Below are positions 38,901 through 51,000 of a stretch of DNA of 64,000 nucleotides, piece by piece. Origin of the DNA: Taeniopygia guttata (lineage: Eukaryota > Chordata > Aves > Passeriformes > Estrildidae); the NCBI RefSeq assembly GCF_048771995.1, contig NC_133026.1:147898501-147962500 (forward strand). Reading direction: 5' to 3'. Both the position numbers and the translations under genes were made by a program. Each line of letters starts with the position of its first letter. Within the stretch, counting starts at the first letter, position 1. The notes below the pieces were generated by a model. That model saw only the letters and a list, made by a program, of their open reading frames with translations. It was not told the origin of the DNA and did no database searches.

Positions 38901-40247
38901 TCTCTGAGCAGCTTTGGCAAAACGGTGCTGTTAACAGCTCTGTGTATGTGACACACATTTTCATTACAAGCAGTTTGGGAAGCATGGAAGACCTGAGCAT
39001 GTGTGGTGGGTTGGTGAGCTTGAGTTTTTGGGAGTTTGCAGGGAAGTGCAAACCTCTGAGACAAAAAATTGCTTTCTCCAAGGGAGGGACTGGTGGAAAA
39101 TGGTGTCAGAAATGTGAAGTGGCCAGACTGGCTGAGAAGTCAGAGCCTGATCCATGTGTGCTAATGCATCATTTGACAGCTGTGAAGTGCCTATATCAGT
39201 GGCAGGAATAAGGAAATAGATGAGGCGGAAGGAAGCCATGGTACAACTGGGCCTTGGGAAGTGAAACCACAACCAGGACAACAGTCTTACCTCCCATGGG
39301 ATAGTGCCATAGTGTTGGTGGCCCCTCATCACCACCTCCTGAAGGGAAAATCCTCTTCAAAGGAATAGAGGTCCCAGCAGAAGAGCACTGATTTAGCTGC
39401 ATTGCTTGGGAAAGAGCTCACATTGCATTGCAGGTACTGGCAATTACAGATTCCACTGGAACAGGTACTGGAACACACAGTTCCCTGTATTGCAGTGATA
39501 TTGATGGTTCAAATTTTATACCCTGACCACAGCAGGCAGTTTGAGGCATTGTTTATGTTGTGTTTCTGTGGAATGGAGATGGTTGTACCACAGTCAGATC
39601 TCAGGGAAGCAGAGTACTCCAGGATGCTCTAGCTTGGACCAATGCCTGCTCTTTAAACATGGCTCTTTAAAACATCCTAGTGAGTTTGTCCTGGGGTGAA
39701 TTATTTCAACCTAGATGCCTGATATGCATTCTTTTTCTGTGTTTGGAAGTATTGGCTTTTGAGTGACTGAGTGCATGGATTTCTGGGAGAATTAAGACAG
39801 CGAGCCCTGATGTTACAACATGCCAGGAAGAAAAACCAAACCAGAGTAGCATAGCATCATAGTCTGATTCTGGTTTTCATCTTGGCTGTTCCTCAGGGAG
39901 ACAGAGCAGAACAGCAGAATTTGCTGGGATTCATGTTCATTTTCACAGATTTTTGTATAGTCATCTGCAGTTCAGGGGATTTAGTGATCCAAATACAGGT
40001 GGAACATATTTTTAACCTCTCCCCAACACAGACAATGTGTTTGAAAATATATACATTGACATGTATTTTTTCTTATAGCCAAGAGGAGACTTCACTGCTT
40101 GATTTCATTTCTCCCCTGAGAAGATTCAGACTTTTCAGGAACAAATGAATAGTCACTAGTGACATGTGGACTAGAATACTTCCTTTCCCATTCCATTGGC
40201 ATCTAAAATCTTTGTAGTGGATAGCTCTGGAAACATCCTTCTTGTCC
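35986..40247. other. non-coding sequence 3' of GPR20
   Basis: No gene or recognisable CR1 was found. A pyrimidine-rich tract at about 36.65-36.83 kb produces an acidic-looking open frame on the minus strand (36552-36905) that I regard as compositional. Confidence 0.5.
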
Positions 40248-40253
40248 TTTATT
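40248..40253 (-). terminator. GPR20: candidate GPR20 polyadenylation signal
   Basis: AATAAA is on the minus strand, 387 bases beyond the GPR20 stop codon. It is the first canonical hexamer I find downstream of the stop on that strand. A shorter or longer 3' UTR is possible. Confidence 0.5.
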
Positions 40254-40640
40254 CTTAAGTATATAGGCACAAAATATTTCATTACAAACTAGAGCTATCC
40301 TGCTTTCTAAGTCATCTTAGAAGTGTTGCATTATGACGACAAACATGCAAAGAAAACCACAGTAAAGAGTTTGTTGCTAGCAAAATGTCTGTATTAAAAT
40401 ACAAAGAAAACTTCCCTGCTGGGAACAGTAATTAGTGGACTCTTTTTTTGTATGGTACTAACAGAATTGTAGGTTCCATTTCCAAACAGACCACAATGTT
40501 CTTGAGGAATAAATTCCACCACTGTCAGTCTGAACCTCAGCCTAAAACACAAAGAGTTCAAAAACTATAGTATTGTGCATCCTATCAATATTCCAGCATC
40601 ATGGCACTGGCTTACTGCAACGTGTCCCATCAGATGTGGG
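40254..40640 (-). other. GPR20: predicted GPR20 3' untranslated region
   Basis: This is the sequence between the GPR20 stop codon and the first canonical AATAAA on the minus strand. It is AT-rich and lacks open frames of note. The extent is inferred from the polyadenylation hexamer only. Confidence 0.45.
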
Positions 40641-41702
40641 TTATATCTGAACGCTGCTTGGTGATGGCAAGCTCAGAGGGCTTCCTATTGTATTTGAGAA
40701 GGCGATGATTGCGTTGGAGCCCTTGGAGTTTTTGTTCATACCCAGGATGTCTGCATTAGTTTGCTCTGGCTCGGTTTTCCTGAAGATATTTTTCATGGTT
40801 GACTGGAAGTTATTGGTGACAAAGCAATAGACAATGGGGTCCATGCAGCTATTGAGGCTACTCAGAGTCACTGTCACGTGGTAGACGAGGAGGCTGACGT
40901 TGTGGGGCATGTCTGGGTTGATGGAGATTGTGACCTGTAGCACGTGGAAAGGAGTGAAGCAGATCATGAAGATGATGAGGACAGTGATAAGGAGCTGCAC
41001 AGCCCTCATTCTCCTCTCCCGACTCTGGTGCATGAGGCTGGGCTTGGACAGGGCACACATAATCCTGGTGGTGAAGAAGATGATTATGATGAGAGGGAAG
41101 AAATACTCGCAGACCATCAGGACCAGGATCTTGGAGAGGCAGCACTCTGCAAACCGTATCGCCATGGTCAGGATGGAGAAAGTCACCACAGTGGCAAAGA
41201 TCCAAATGAAGATGCAGATCCCCTTGGCACAGGTGGGGTTCCTCCATTTACGTGAGGCTTCCACCTGCACTATTGCCAGGTAGCGATCAACGCAGATGCA
41301 CGTCAAGAAGAGGATGCTGCAGTACATGTTGACAAAGTAGCCAAAGATGTGAACCAAGGAACAATTCTTGCAATCCCCTGCACTGTAGAACATGATGATC
41401 CGGACAGGCAGGGAAAAGCCCACCAGGAGATCAGTTACGATCAAGTTGATGGTGTAAATAACAGAGGTGGTTTTTGTCTTGGTACGGAAGCAGAAGACAT
41501 ACAGTGCCAAACTGTTCAGCACAACACCCACCAGGAAAATGATGGCATTAACTACCATCAGGACAATCCACAGGCTATAAAAATCTGTGAACAGTTGTTC
41601 GTCTGAGTGGATGAACTTGGAGAACAAGTTGATGTTAGAGTTAGGTTGTTCAGTGGAGTTGATAGAGTCAAGGGCTGGCAGTTGGGTGGAGGAGGTCGGC
41701 AT
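40641..41702 (-). CDS. GPR20: GPR20, orphan G-protein-coupled receptor 20
   Basis: A complete 353-residue class A receptor of the plasma membrane, encoded in one exon. It is recognisable as GPR20 (human protein 358 residues) from shared stretches such as SVIYTIN..VTDLLVG, CSILFLTCICVDRYLAIV, RIMCALS and TVTLSSLNSCMDPIVYCFVT. Seven membrane segments lie at about 44-70, 81-104, 118-140, 160-181, 191-213, 235-257 and 271-294. Key residues are N63 (TM1), D91 (TM2), DRY 139-141, W167 (TM4), P203 (TM5), P251 in CFTP (TM6) and DPIVY 288-292 (TM7). C111/C114 and C187/C188 can form the extracellular disulfide. N-glycosylation sequons are at N15, N113 and N268. The start is ATG at 41702 (ACCATGC context, 20 bases inside the exon); the in-frame GTG at 41708 is not a plausible start. 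The human receptor signals through Gi with high basal activity; its ligand is unsettled. The tail ends Val-Gln-Ile. Confidence 0.97.
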   Translation of the reverse strand: MPTSSTQLPALDSINSTEQPNSNINLFSKFIHSDEQLFTDFYSLWIVLMVVNAIIFLVGVVLNSLALYVFCFRTKTKTTSVIYTINLIVTDLLVGFSLPVRIIMFYSAGDCKNCSLVHIFGYFVNMYCSILFLTCICVDRYLAIVQVEASRKWRNPTCAKGICIFIWIFATVVTFSILTMAIRFAECCLSKILVLMVCEYFFPLIIIIFFTTRIMCALSKPSLMHQSRERRMRAVQLLITVLIIFMICFTPFHVLQVTISINPDMPHNVSLLVYHVTVTLSSLNSCMDPIVYCFVTNNFQSTMKNIFRKTEPEQTNADILGMNKNSKGSNAIIAFSNTIGSPLSLPSPSSVQI

Positions 41703-41722
41703 GGTCACTGACTTCCAGCAAT
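41703..41722 (-). other. GPR20: GPR20 exon 2 5' untranslated part
   Basis: Twenty bases lie between the splice acceptor and the ATG. They contain no upstream ATG, so the first AUG in the spliced exon would be the receptor start. Confidence 0.75.
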
Positions 41723-41765
41723 CTGGAAGAAAAGAAATGGAGGTATAGTGATAAATATGTCAGCA
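41723..41765 (-). other. GPR20: splice acceptor and branch point before GPR20
   Basis: On the minus strand TTTCTTTTCTTCCAG|A ends at 41723 and gives a strong polypyrimidine tract and AG. A consensus-like branch site TGCTGAC (41765-41759, branch A at 41760) lies 37 bases upstream, within the normal range. This implies a separate 5' exon at higher coordinates, as in mammalian GPR20, which has a non-coding first exon. Confidence 0.85.
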
Positions 41766-44700
41766 TTCCTTAGGGCTCAACATCTTGTCACTTAAAAGCA
41801 TTTTAACCAGCATATTTGCACATCCTGAGTAGTAAATCCCCATCTACCAATATGAGATTACCAATAATTGCAAGAAAAATACCTGGGTTTATAACTAGTG
41901 TATTGCAGTGGCTCCAGATGCATGTTTTAGGGAAGAGACACACACCTCACTTCAAGTTTCTCTTCCTCTTCCTTGTACAAAAATGATTTTAAGGTCAGAA
42001 GACCTTTGCATAACTATAACCCCAGCATTTGATTCCTAAGTTATCATATCCCTTGCCTTGGGCAGGGGATCCCATTAGAGAGTTACATGCAGCAGTGTTT
42101 TCAGGAGCTGTAAGATTTCCCTGAAATAAAAGAAAGGCTGAATTTTCAGAGAAAGCAGAAGCAGGTAGTGTGGCATCTTCTAGAGATCTGTGTTCACAGC
42201 AACAGCAGCCAGAAGATTTCAAGCTAAGGGCGCAAGCCACTAGTCCTGCCAGGGTTTGACAGTTTAATTTGCAAATCATTCCTGACTTATACACTATTTT
42301 AAACTGATTTGTATATTAAAAAGATTAAAAAAAAATACAATATATACAGAGACTTGGCTGGTTTCAATAAAAATAAATGGCTGAAAAATGTCTGGAATAT
42401 CTCAAAGTGGCTGAGCAGGGCTTTGAGGTTAAAAAAATCAGCTTGGATCAGCATAGAATGATGCTGAAAGAGTTGATTTATGAGGGTTTGAAATCCCTGC
42501 TACCAATGAGCCAAGTGCAAAAGGACTGGGAGACAAGGAGCTGCAAACACATCTCCCAGTGCTCACAGAACTGCACTCTGCCCGGGCTGGGTGTCTTGGT
42601 TTGGAAGTCTGGAATTGCTGAGGGAATTGGGATATCCAGCTCCCCCAAGTATACCTCATGCTCTGGCAGCTTTTTTTCCCCCTCCTCTAATCTTTTTTGC
42701 TGCTTATGGGAATCAGTAGGATGGACCAAAGGTGCTCTATCACCTCCGAGATGTTTCAAGCTGTTGGTGTCTGTGTACAAAGTGGAGGAGGAAGCTACTT
42801 AGGACAAAAGTGAAAAGTGGATCTTGAGGAGAGTCCCTGCTGGCCAAAAGAAAATGTTTTGCAGGGATAGTACTAACTGGGTCCAAAGAACACCACAGCA
42901 GCTCTGAGCCTGCCTCATGAGTGCCAGCACTGCCTTCTGCCTGCCCACCATGTCTCTCTGCATTTCCTGCATACAACACTCCTAATGCGTTTCTCCAGTG
43001 TTTGGCCAACAGTCAACATTCAAGATCAATAGTCCTTATGGGATGCTACAGCCTAGTTGTGATTACTCTGCTTGGTTCATTCAAGCCAGGTGAGAGTGAA
43101 GCAGAACATTTGTTGAGAAAAAACAGAGATTAGGACTGAGAATTTAGAAGTCCAAGTGTGAAAATTCTTGGAGAAGTGACTTTGCCATCACTATGGATCT
43201 TGGGTTTGTTAGCCTGGAATCTGGGCATTGTTCTAGTTTCATTTTGCCTCTCAGTCTGTGGAAGTGGTTTGAAGGCAAAAGCTGTTTTGAAATGTCCTTG
43301 AGCTCAGGAGGATATTTCTAAGCAAATGGCAATTTCTTTTATTTAAGTAGACATTGAAGCCCAAGGAATTGAATTGTCCATTGGAATGGCTCAAACATAA
43401 AGACCTCCTGAGATCCAACCAACCTAGTGCCAGAATACACTGCAGGACTGAAATCCTGAAGCCTGGGGTCAGGCCACCTGTAATACCCCAAGGAACTATT
43501 GGGCAAAGAGGAACAATGCTAGTTTGTGTCCCCTTTTCCCTCTAGACCATCTCCAGCAGAAACCAGACATTGGAACATCATCTGTTTTGGGAATGACCAG
43601 ATTACCTCACCCTGCACTGAGCTCTGGTGGCAGCCCAAGTAGCACACATGTTCATGGGGTTTTGTCCGGGTCTGACTGAGCCTGCAGACTCTTGAGGGAG
43701 AGTCTTGTCTCTTTGCATTTTGTGCCAAGCACACTGTTAGAGAAAAAAAGGAAAAAACAAGTCCCAAAAATAGGCTGAAGGTAGTGGAGTTGCAAAGTCT
43801 GGCACCTGAGAAACATGCATGAGGATGATGTAGAATCCTGTCCTGTTGTCTACTGATTTCCTAAAATTCTTACCGTCTTCTCTGTTTGTTTGTATCACTC
43901 TTTAATTATGAAAACAAACTGAAATGAGCAGATGGCTGGATCTGCTCCCAGCTTTCTCTTTGCAGATGCTATCAAGAGAAGCACTGTGGAAGCCAAGGAA
44001 TAAAGAAAGACTTTGATGCCCCTGGAGTGCAGTGTGAGCTGGTATATCTGTGTTCACACATACCTGAGCAAGGGGAGAAGATAAAATCACGCATCCCACC
44101 CCTGAACTTGCATTAAACTCTATTGAACTCTCACATGCATTTGTCTTCTCCCTGTAATTCCATGTCACTGGCTGTTTGCTCTGATTTTGTCTCTTGTTAG
44201 TAGCTTGCCTCCTCTGGGAGATTTTTGTTCAGTCTGAGATCCCTTATCACAAACACCTGATATTCATCTTATTTTGCCATTCTTGTCTCAATTAAATCAG
44301 CAATTCCAAATACATTCAAGTGTTTCTCATCCCCACAATGCCTTTGAGGGATGTAGGACATGTTACAGACAAATAGAAAATTAAACTAATCAGCATATAC
44401 AATGTCCTGGCTTACATAGCCACCTTTTCCACTGAGCCCCACATGCAAGGAAATAAACTCCAGATATTGTAAACTACTGAAAAACAGGTGACCTTGTGTT
44501 TCCCAAATTGATTATATAAAAAGTGCTGCTTTAGAGCTTTCCCAGTCCATCGCTGCTCTATTTGAACTCAAAATCCAAACAACAACATGAAATAAGCCCC
44601 AGCAAATTTCATTAATCCTGAAGATTTCCTCCCTGACAGTCTGTGGAAAAGCTGCCTCTTGGGCTGTGGTGGGAAAAATCTTCCTCTAATCAAATTGTTA

Positions 44701-47587
44701 CTGATGGATGTTTGGGTGAATGGCCTCTTCCTTTCTTTGTGGGACTGCTCTCATCTCATGGCTCACAAGCAGAAAGGATGGAGAACTGGACTAGCAAAGC
44801 AACAGAATTCCTATGAGTGTTTTTAATGAGATGGAGCTGGACCAAACCCCCATTTTACAGCTACTAAGGATTTTTCCATTGTGGGACTCCAAGCCCATGA
44901 GAAAGGTACATTGCCTCATTTTGCAACACAGAAAGGCAGCCTGACCTTGTGTCTGAGCAAAGCTAAACATATCCAAAGATTTTAAATTCTTCCCCTCTCA
45001 GAGTGCAAATGCTATCTCAACCAGGTCTCTTTCTTTGCCATCAGACATACTCATGCAGGTGTTAAAGTGAGTCATTTTCAGCTACTCATCCTGTGGAAGT
45101 CAGTGAGGGGCATGGCTAAATTAATGAGAAGCTTTGCAGCCTCTGCAAACCTTTATTTTGCTGTGTTTTGCACTATTACTCATGACTATGGCATGAGCTC
45201 ATGCAGAGCTGCAAGAACCATCTCTACTTATAGAGCAAATAGAGTTTGGGTTAACCCCCTTCCTAAAATCCTCAAAGAGCTTGAAGCTTAGCCTACTTCA
45301 TACCTTCCTGAGCCCTCAGCCCCCCAGATTTCTATGCAATCCCTGTTTTTTGGAGCTGGCAGTCTGCAAAGCCCAAGATGGGTAAACACACATCCTTTAG
45401 AGTGCTGTCTGACTGTGCCAGTTGGCCTAGACTGCTATATTATACCTCTCAAGCTGGATTTTGTCTGTCTGTCTGGGAAACTGTGGGTAGCATTTCCTTA
45501 AAAGTACAGCAGGAATCTGAGTAGAAATGGGATAAAGGGAGGGACAGAGAATGGAGGTTGACCTGCTTTCCCTCGTTCTGATAAAGGTCCCTGCTCAGCA
45601 CAGGGAGAGGGGAACTTGCTCTGAATTACTTTCTCATTGTTGTGTGACGCAACCAGTTCCATCATTCTGGGGCCAAATAGGAAACAGATGGTCACTGTGC
45701 TGAAAACAGGTCCTGCAGCCTCTTCCCTCACTCACTGACTGCTTGGCATCACCCTTTTTAACTTAGCATGGGCAGCTCAGTGCTATGCCTGCTCCAGGAG
45801 GAGATCCTTGACCATCCCACATTCCACTTCCCCAGCCGTGTGCTTGGTGACAGCCTCAAGGCTCACCCTGACCTAATGGGGTTCACTTCCTTAGCCCAGG
45901 GGACTTTTGTATCTGGCTCAGCAATTCAAGTGATAGGATACAAAAGAAAAGGCAGGTCAGACAACTGAGTTTTGTCCTAACTGCATGCCAAAAGGATTAT
46001 TTATTGGTGTGCAGAAAGGATCTCTGTGTGCAGACACCAGAGCCACACACTGGGATCGGAAAGTTGAAAAGGACGTTAACAAGCTCGAGTGTAATTTAGT
46101 ATAAACAGCTTCAGCTTTTCTCATCTCCCTGTCCTGAACTGGAACATCTGATATGGCAACCTGGCTCCTCTGTCATCCTCCCTGCTCCCCTCACCCTGTC
46201 CTGATTGCTGATGTTATTCTGCTGCCTGGGGTGGCAGCAGAATGTGTTTAGCTTTTCAGCCTTCCTGTGTTTAAAGTTCCCTGGGTGATTTATCATCGTA
46301 TTTATAAATGAAGGGTTAAACTCACTCTCTTTCAATTTAAATTGTATGATTCTCCTTCTGGCAAGCTCTCACTCAACTCTGGATCAAACTGGCCAAATAT
46401 GGTGTTTTTGTGCATGTCGACCTTGCCCTATATGTGGTAGAGCTTGCTCTATGTGTCTCGTGCTCAGCCTGGGGAGGGTGGGTTTGCTGACAGGAGAGAA
46501 AGAAAGGGAGAGAAAGGGAATTAATCCAGATGCTGAAAGGAAAAAGCTGGTGCCCATCTGGCCCTTGGGCTGTGAGAAGAGAGATAATTCTGGGGGAAAC
46601 AGATTCTACTCCAAAGCAGAAATGGGGCTATTCTCAGGGCAGGTAAGATCCCATTTTTATGGGCATCAGATCTCTGCTCTCACTTGACTTCTGGGCACTG
46701 AGGTCTCCTTTAAACCTCTAGCTCTGAGGGTGACTGGAACAAGTGTGTGAAACATACACCTTCTGGGGAATTGCAGTTAAAAATTGCCAACTCCAGAGCA
46801 GAGCTGGATTATTTCTTCCCCTCCAATGCCATGGACATAAAAGGGACTTTGGAGACACAAAACACATAGTTTTATGAGTGTCAGATTAAATGACACCTGA
46901 TTTCTTGCAGTCTCATGTCTCACAGTGGCTCACAGAGCTGGGGGAATGCTTTCCCCTGCTCGAGATGCTTATTATAACTTTTTCCCATGTGGACACTTGG
47001 CTGCCTTAATGACCACTCACATTCCAGCTCTTCCCTTGGCTCCAACACTTGTTTGACTTTCTCCTTTCTTTGCTGCCTAATTTCCTGAAAATTGAGGTGA
47101 TCTTTCCCTTCTGCCAAATTCTAGTTGAAATTAGGCAGCAGATTGAAAAACATTAGGAGGACAGAGGAAATTGGAGCTGACAAGCACAACAAACAGGCAC
47201 TGAGAGTGATCCTTATTTCCTCTAATGTGAGCTTGCAAGGCATTTTTTAACACTCTCCACCACACATCCTTTCATTTAGGTCTTATTCCCTGCAATTTCA
47301 CAATTGCTTTGGCATTGAAACACAGCAAACAGGGCTGGATGGTTTCTGTGAAACAAAGAGAGTATTGCCTGCTTCTTGTTGTTTTCCTGAAGAGAAATAA
47401 TTTCAGATTTATGCCAAACCATGGGAGAACCAGCCTGACTGGGACAGGTGATAGCTAATTGCTGGGTGTTGGCACTATTCAGCCATGGTCTGCTTGCCCA
47501 TGTGTCATAAAGAGTGTGATGGCCAGCAAGTCCTACTTTTTCTGGTGGTTTGAATGGTCATGTGCTGAATTACAGCTTTTGTCTGGA
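41766..47587 (-). other. GPR20: predicted GPR20 intron 1, proximal part
   Basis: Non-coding and free of recognisable CR1. It includes a very AT-rich stretch at 42295-42380. No exon or strong regulatory motif was identified. Confidence 0.5.
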
Positions 47588-48005
47588 ATCACAGAATCAC
47601 AGAATATATGGAGTATGAGGGGACCCACAAAGATCATAGAGTCCAATTCCTGTCCCTGCACAGGACCATCCCCAAGAGTAACACCATGTGCCCAAGAGAG
47701 TTGTCCAGATACTCCTTGAGCTCTGTCAGGCTTGGTGCTGTGACCAGTTCCTTGAGGAGCCTGTTCCAGTGCCCAACAACCCTCTGGGTGAAGAACCTTT
47801 TCCTAATATCCAATCTAAGCCTACCTGGACACCACTTCAGGCCATTCCCTCAGGTCCTGTCACAGGTCACCACAGAGAAGAGATCCGTGCCTGCCCTTCC
47901 TTGCACAAAGAAAGTTTAACTTCAGTGAGGTCTCCCCTCAGTCTCCTCCAGGCTGAACAGACCAAGTCACCTTACCTACTCCTCATACATCTTCCTCTCA
48001 AGGCC
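47588..48005 (-). mobile_element. CR1 LINE 3' fragment (reverse)
   Basis: It begins with the doubled tail 'aatcacagaatcacagaat', then in reverse 'gacccacaaagatcatagagtccaattcctg', 'caggaccatccccaagagtaacacc', 'gagcctgttccagtgcccaac' and 'cctcaggtcctgtcacaggtcacc'. It ends near 'caggctgaacagaccaagtcacc'. It is 5'-truncated and lies within the predicted GPR20 intron, in the same direction as the gene. Confidence 0.95.
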
Positions 48006-51000
48006 AAGAGAGATTAACCCCCCCAATCTGACTTTTGAATTTCCAATCTTGGCCATGAGAATCAGATTTCCCATCTGGTAAGGGGAAAAACTTGTATGTG
48101 CAGTCTCAGACATAGGGGTAATCCTTCAGGACCTGTAAGCAATCAGAGACTGAGGATGTGTGGAGACTGATGCAGTGCTGGTTGTTGGGCTGGTGTTGTT
48201 GATGTGCTGTTGAGCTGTTTGCCTCCTGCCTGAGATGCCCAGTTTGCCTCTGTGTGCTCCTCCATCTCCAAGGCCCTCCTGTGGATGAGCAATGGATATT
48301 GCTCCGTGTTGTGATCTGAGCTGCACCCACCACACTCAGCTCAATGCTGTGTACACACGGGTGGATCCTGTGCTCTCCATGGGCCCAAGGCCAAAATCAC
48401 ATCCTTTGAAGGTGTGGGCCCCACATCCCTAGCTCATTTTGTGACAAGAAATAGTGTGTGGGTGCCCAAGCAGTGATTTAGTCCAGCAGGTCACCCTAGG
48501 CCATGAGGAATCACTGCCAGTTAGATGAGGGAGAGCACAGCTCTCCAAAGTGCATTCCTCTTCTCCACGGAGCAAAGTGACCCAGATGTGACTGATGCCA
48601 CTTGGCTTGGACCAAATGCCAACTCCCTGCATCCAGGCTTGAACCTGCTGCTTAAAACCAGGTGACAGATCACAGTCCTGAACACCCCAGAGACAGTCTA
48701 TTTAAAACTTGGAAAGGTCTGCATGGTTCTCCCTCAGCTCTTGTCCTAAGCATGCAGGAAAACACTGAAATGAAGTTCCCAGACATACACAGAGGGGGAA
48801 ATTCATATACTGACAGATTTCTTATGAGTTTATACCTCCTCTCTGGCCATTTACAGCAGCAATGCCTCAGTCTTTGAAAGAAGGGGCCCTGATGTGCATG
48901 TGCAAGCAAAAAGAGAAGTGGGGTTGTACATACTTTGCCTCTCCAGATGTACAAATATCGACCCAGCAGTGGTGGGCCCCTAGAGGTATCCCAGCACACC
49001 TCTGATGAGGCTTGCTAGTACTGGTCACCTATGAGAAAGGTAATAATAAAGGGGGTTTTGCCTCTTTTTGCTAATTTATTCCACGCTATGTAGAAAAGTC
49101 CCTCCTGAAACATTTGGATGTCTACGATGCCTTACCAATTCCACTGTAACTTTCATGTCCCTCTTTTCTGTGTTATCAGATCCTGGCCTTGCAGTGACAG
49201 AAATGCTAAGTGTCTTGGTGAATGCTCTATCAATCACTGCTAGCATTTAAAAGACCAATGTCTCATACCCTGTCAGGGCTTGTACCAAGTGCCATCTGTC
49301 ACAAGGGAGCATGGAGTGACATCTCTGCAGAAGGTGCTGTGTGTTTCCAGCTCTGTTACTTTCAGAGAAATCAGAGCATCCCTCTCCGTCCCTTGTGGAC
49401 CATTATACGTGAGGGGAAAACATATTTTTGAGTGAATGTTTTTCTGAGATGATTAACATTTTTTTTAAAAAAGGTACATCTTAAACAAAATATATAGATT
49501 TGGACACATATGGGTCCAGCCAGTAAAAATGTATTTGAGCCTGTCTTCTTGGGAGGTTGTAACAGTAAAAGAGAAATGCATTTGATTTTATAGGGATTAC
49601 AGTAATCCATTGAGTGTTTCCAGGGTGCCTGAGACAAAATGCAAGAGATGTCAGTTTGGAATAACAGCTATTGTGGTTCTGTGCAGTGAAAATTACCATA
49701 TAGGCACATGCAGGAACTTCACAGGCAAGTGCAAAAACAATAACTCCCTGTGTACTGCTGCTTGCTTTTAAGAAGGAAATTTTAAATTGCAAATTTAGCA
49801 CTCTTTGAGCATTTTTTTCCTTTTTCTGCCTTCAGCTGCCTGCTTACTCTGTCATTTGGCAAGAAGCTGAGAAGGGCATTAAAAGAACAACAGCAGAGTT
49901 CTACTGTTGGGGAAATACCTGGGCTCCTGCACAGCCAGGGAATGCAGGACTGGTGAAACAATGCTCACACCCAGGGAGCACAGGGCACCAGTGCAGGTGG
50001 GGATGCAGGTGTACCAGATCTGCCTCCCAGCACTCACTCCAAGCTGTGCTGCTCTCTTGGCTGCAGGGAGAAACTGAGGCACAGAGCCATGTGTGGTCTT
50101 GGTCCAGGGAATGCAGCAAGGTGGGAGACCCAGTTAGGGAGCAGAGTTTTTGAGGCATCCCAGGATGGACAACCATGTCTTAACCCTTTGGGAGGCTGGT
50201 TTCTGCAGTTTCCTTAGCAAGGCACATATGACAGTGCTGTGCAGACCCCACAGTACTTTCATAGTTCCACAAATTTTGGATTCACCAGGTTAACCTGGAA
50301 AAGCTCAGTGTTGTTGGTGAGTGTGTTGCTGTGAAAGCAGGGAGCATTTCTGCAGGGGTCTGCTAAGGACCTTGGAAAGGATCTGCTTTCTCCTCTACTG
50401 ACCCAGCAAGTGGTTTCAGAGAGGGAAGACAGCACCAGTCCTAGAGCTGAGTTTGCACCCTGCTGCATTGCCAAACAGGTAAAACATCCCCACTTGCAGC
50501 TGACCCCATTCCAGGCAGTGCACCATCTCTTCTGGCTTCCAAAACCTTCCTGACTTCATTTCAGCAAAATTTAATTACACCTGCAATTACACATATACAA
50601 ATAACATCACCCCCTCCTCACAAGAGCTGTCACAGTACTTTTCAAAGAGGGAAAGCCTGCAACTTTGCACACTTCCATTACCCTCCATCTCCTTGAAAAA
50701 CAACCAGATATCCTTACATTGCCCCAAATCCCAAGAGCAAAGAAAGTCACAAGGGGAAAGCTCCTTGCAGCCCCTACTAGCTGCTGGCACAGCCTGGCTT
50801 TTTGGGTCAGGCACTTCCCAAGGGATTTCCACACCTGCTGCATGGACAGAGCCAGAGACTTCCCGAGCTGCTCATCCACGTGTTCAGTGCAGGACCCTTT
50901 CTGCTCCCACCCCTTCCAGGGCTCCCTGTTGCAATAACCAGGACTCAGAGTCCAATATCCAGCAAATTCTTCCTGGCCCCTCACTGTCTCCAATCCTGTG

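Noticed and set aside
1..40000. Search for SLC45A4 coding exons on the minus strand
   Set aside because: None of its membrane-transporter segments is recognisable in any frame, so the neighbour is either outside the window or only its non-coding exons are here.
40858..41283. Open frames of 129, 127 and 103 aa in other frames of the GPR20 exon
   Set aside because: They are shadows of the conserved receptor reading frame and show no independent features.
41703..41708. Extending GPR20 two codons upstream to position 41708
   Set aside because: The codon there is GTG. The ATG at 41702 has a good context and is the first AUG in the exon.
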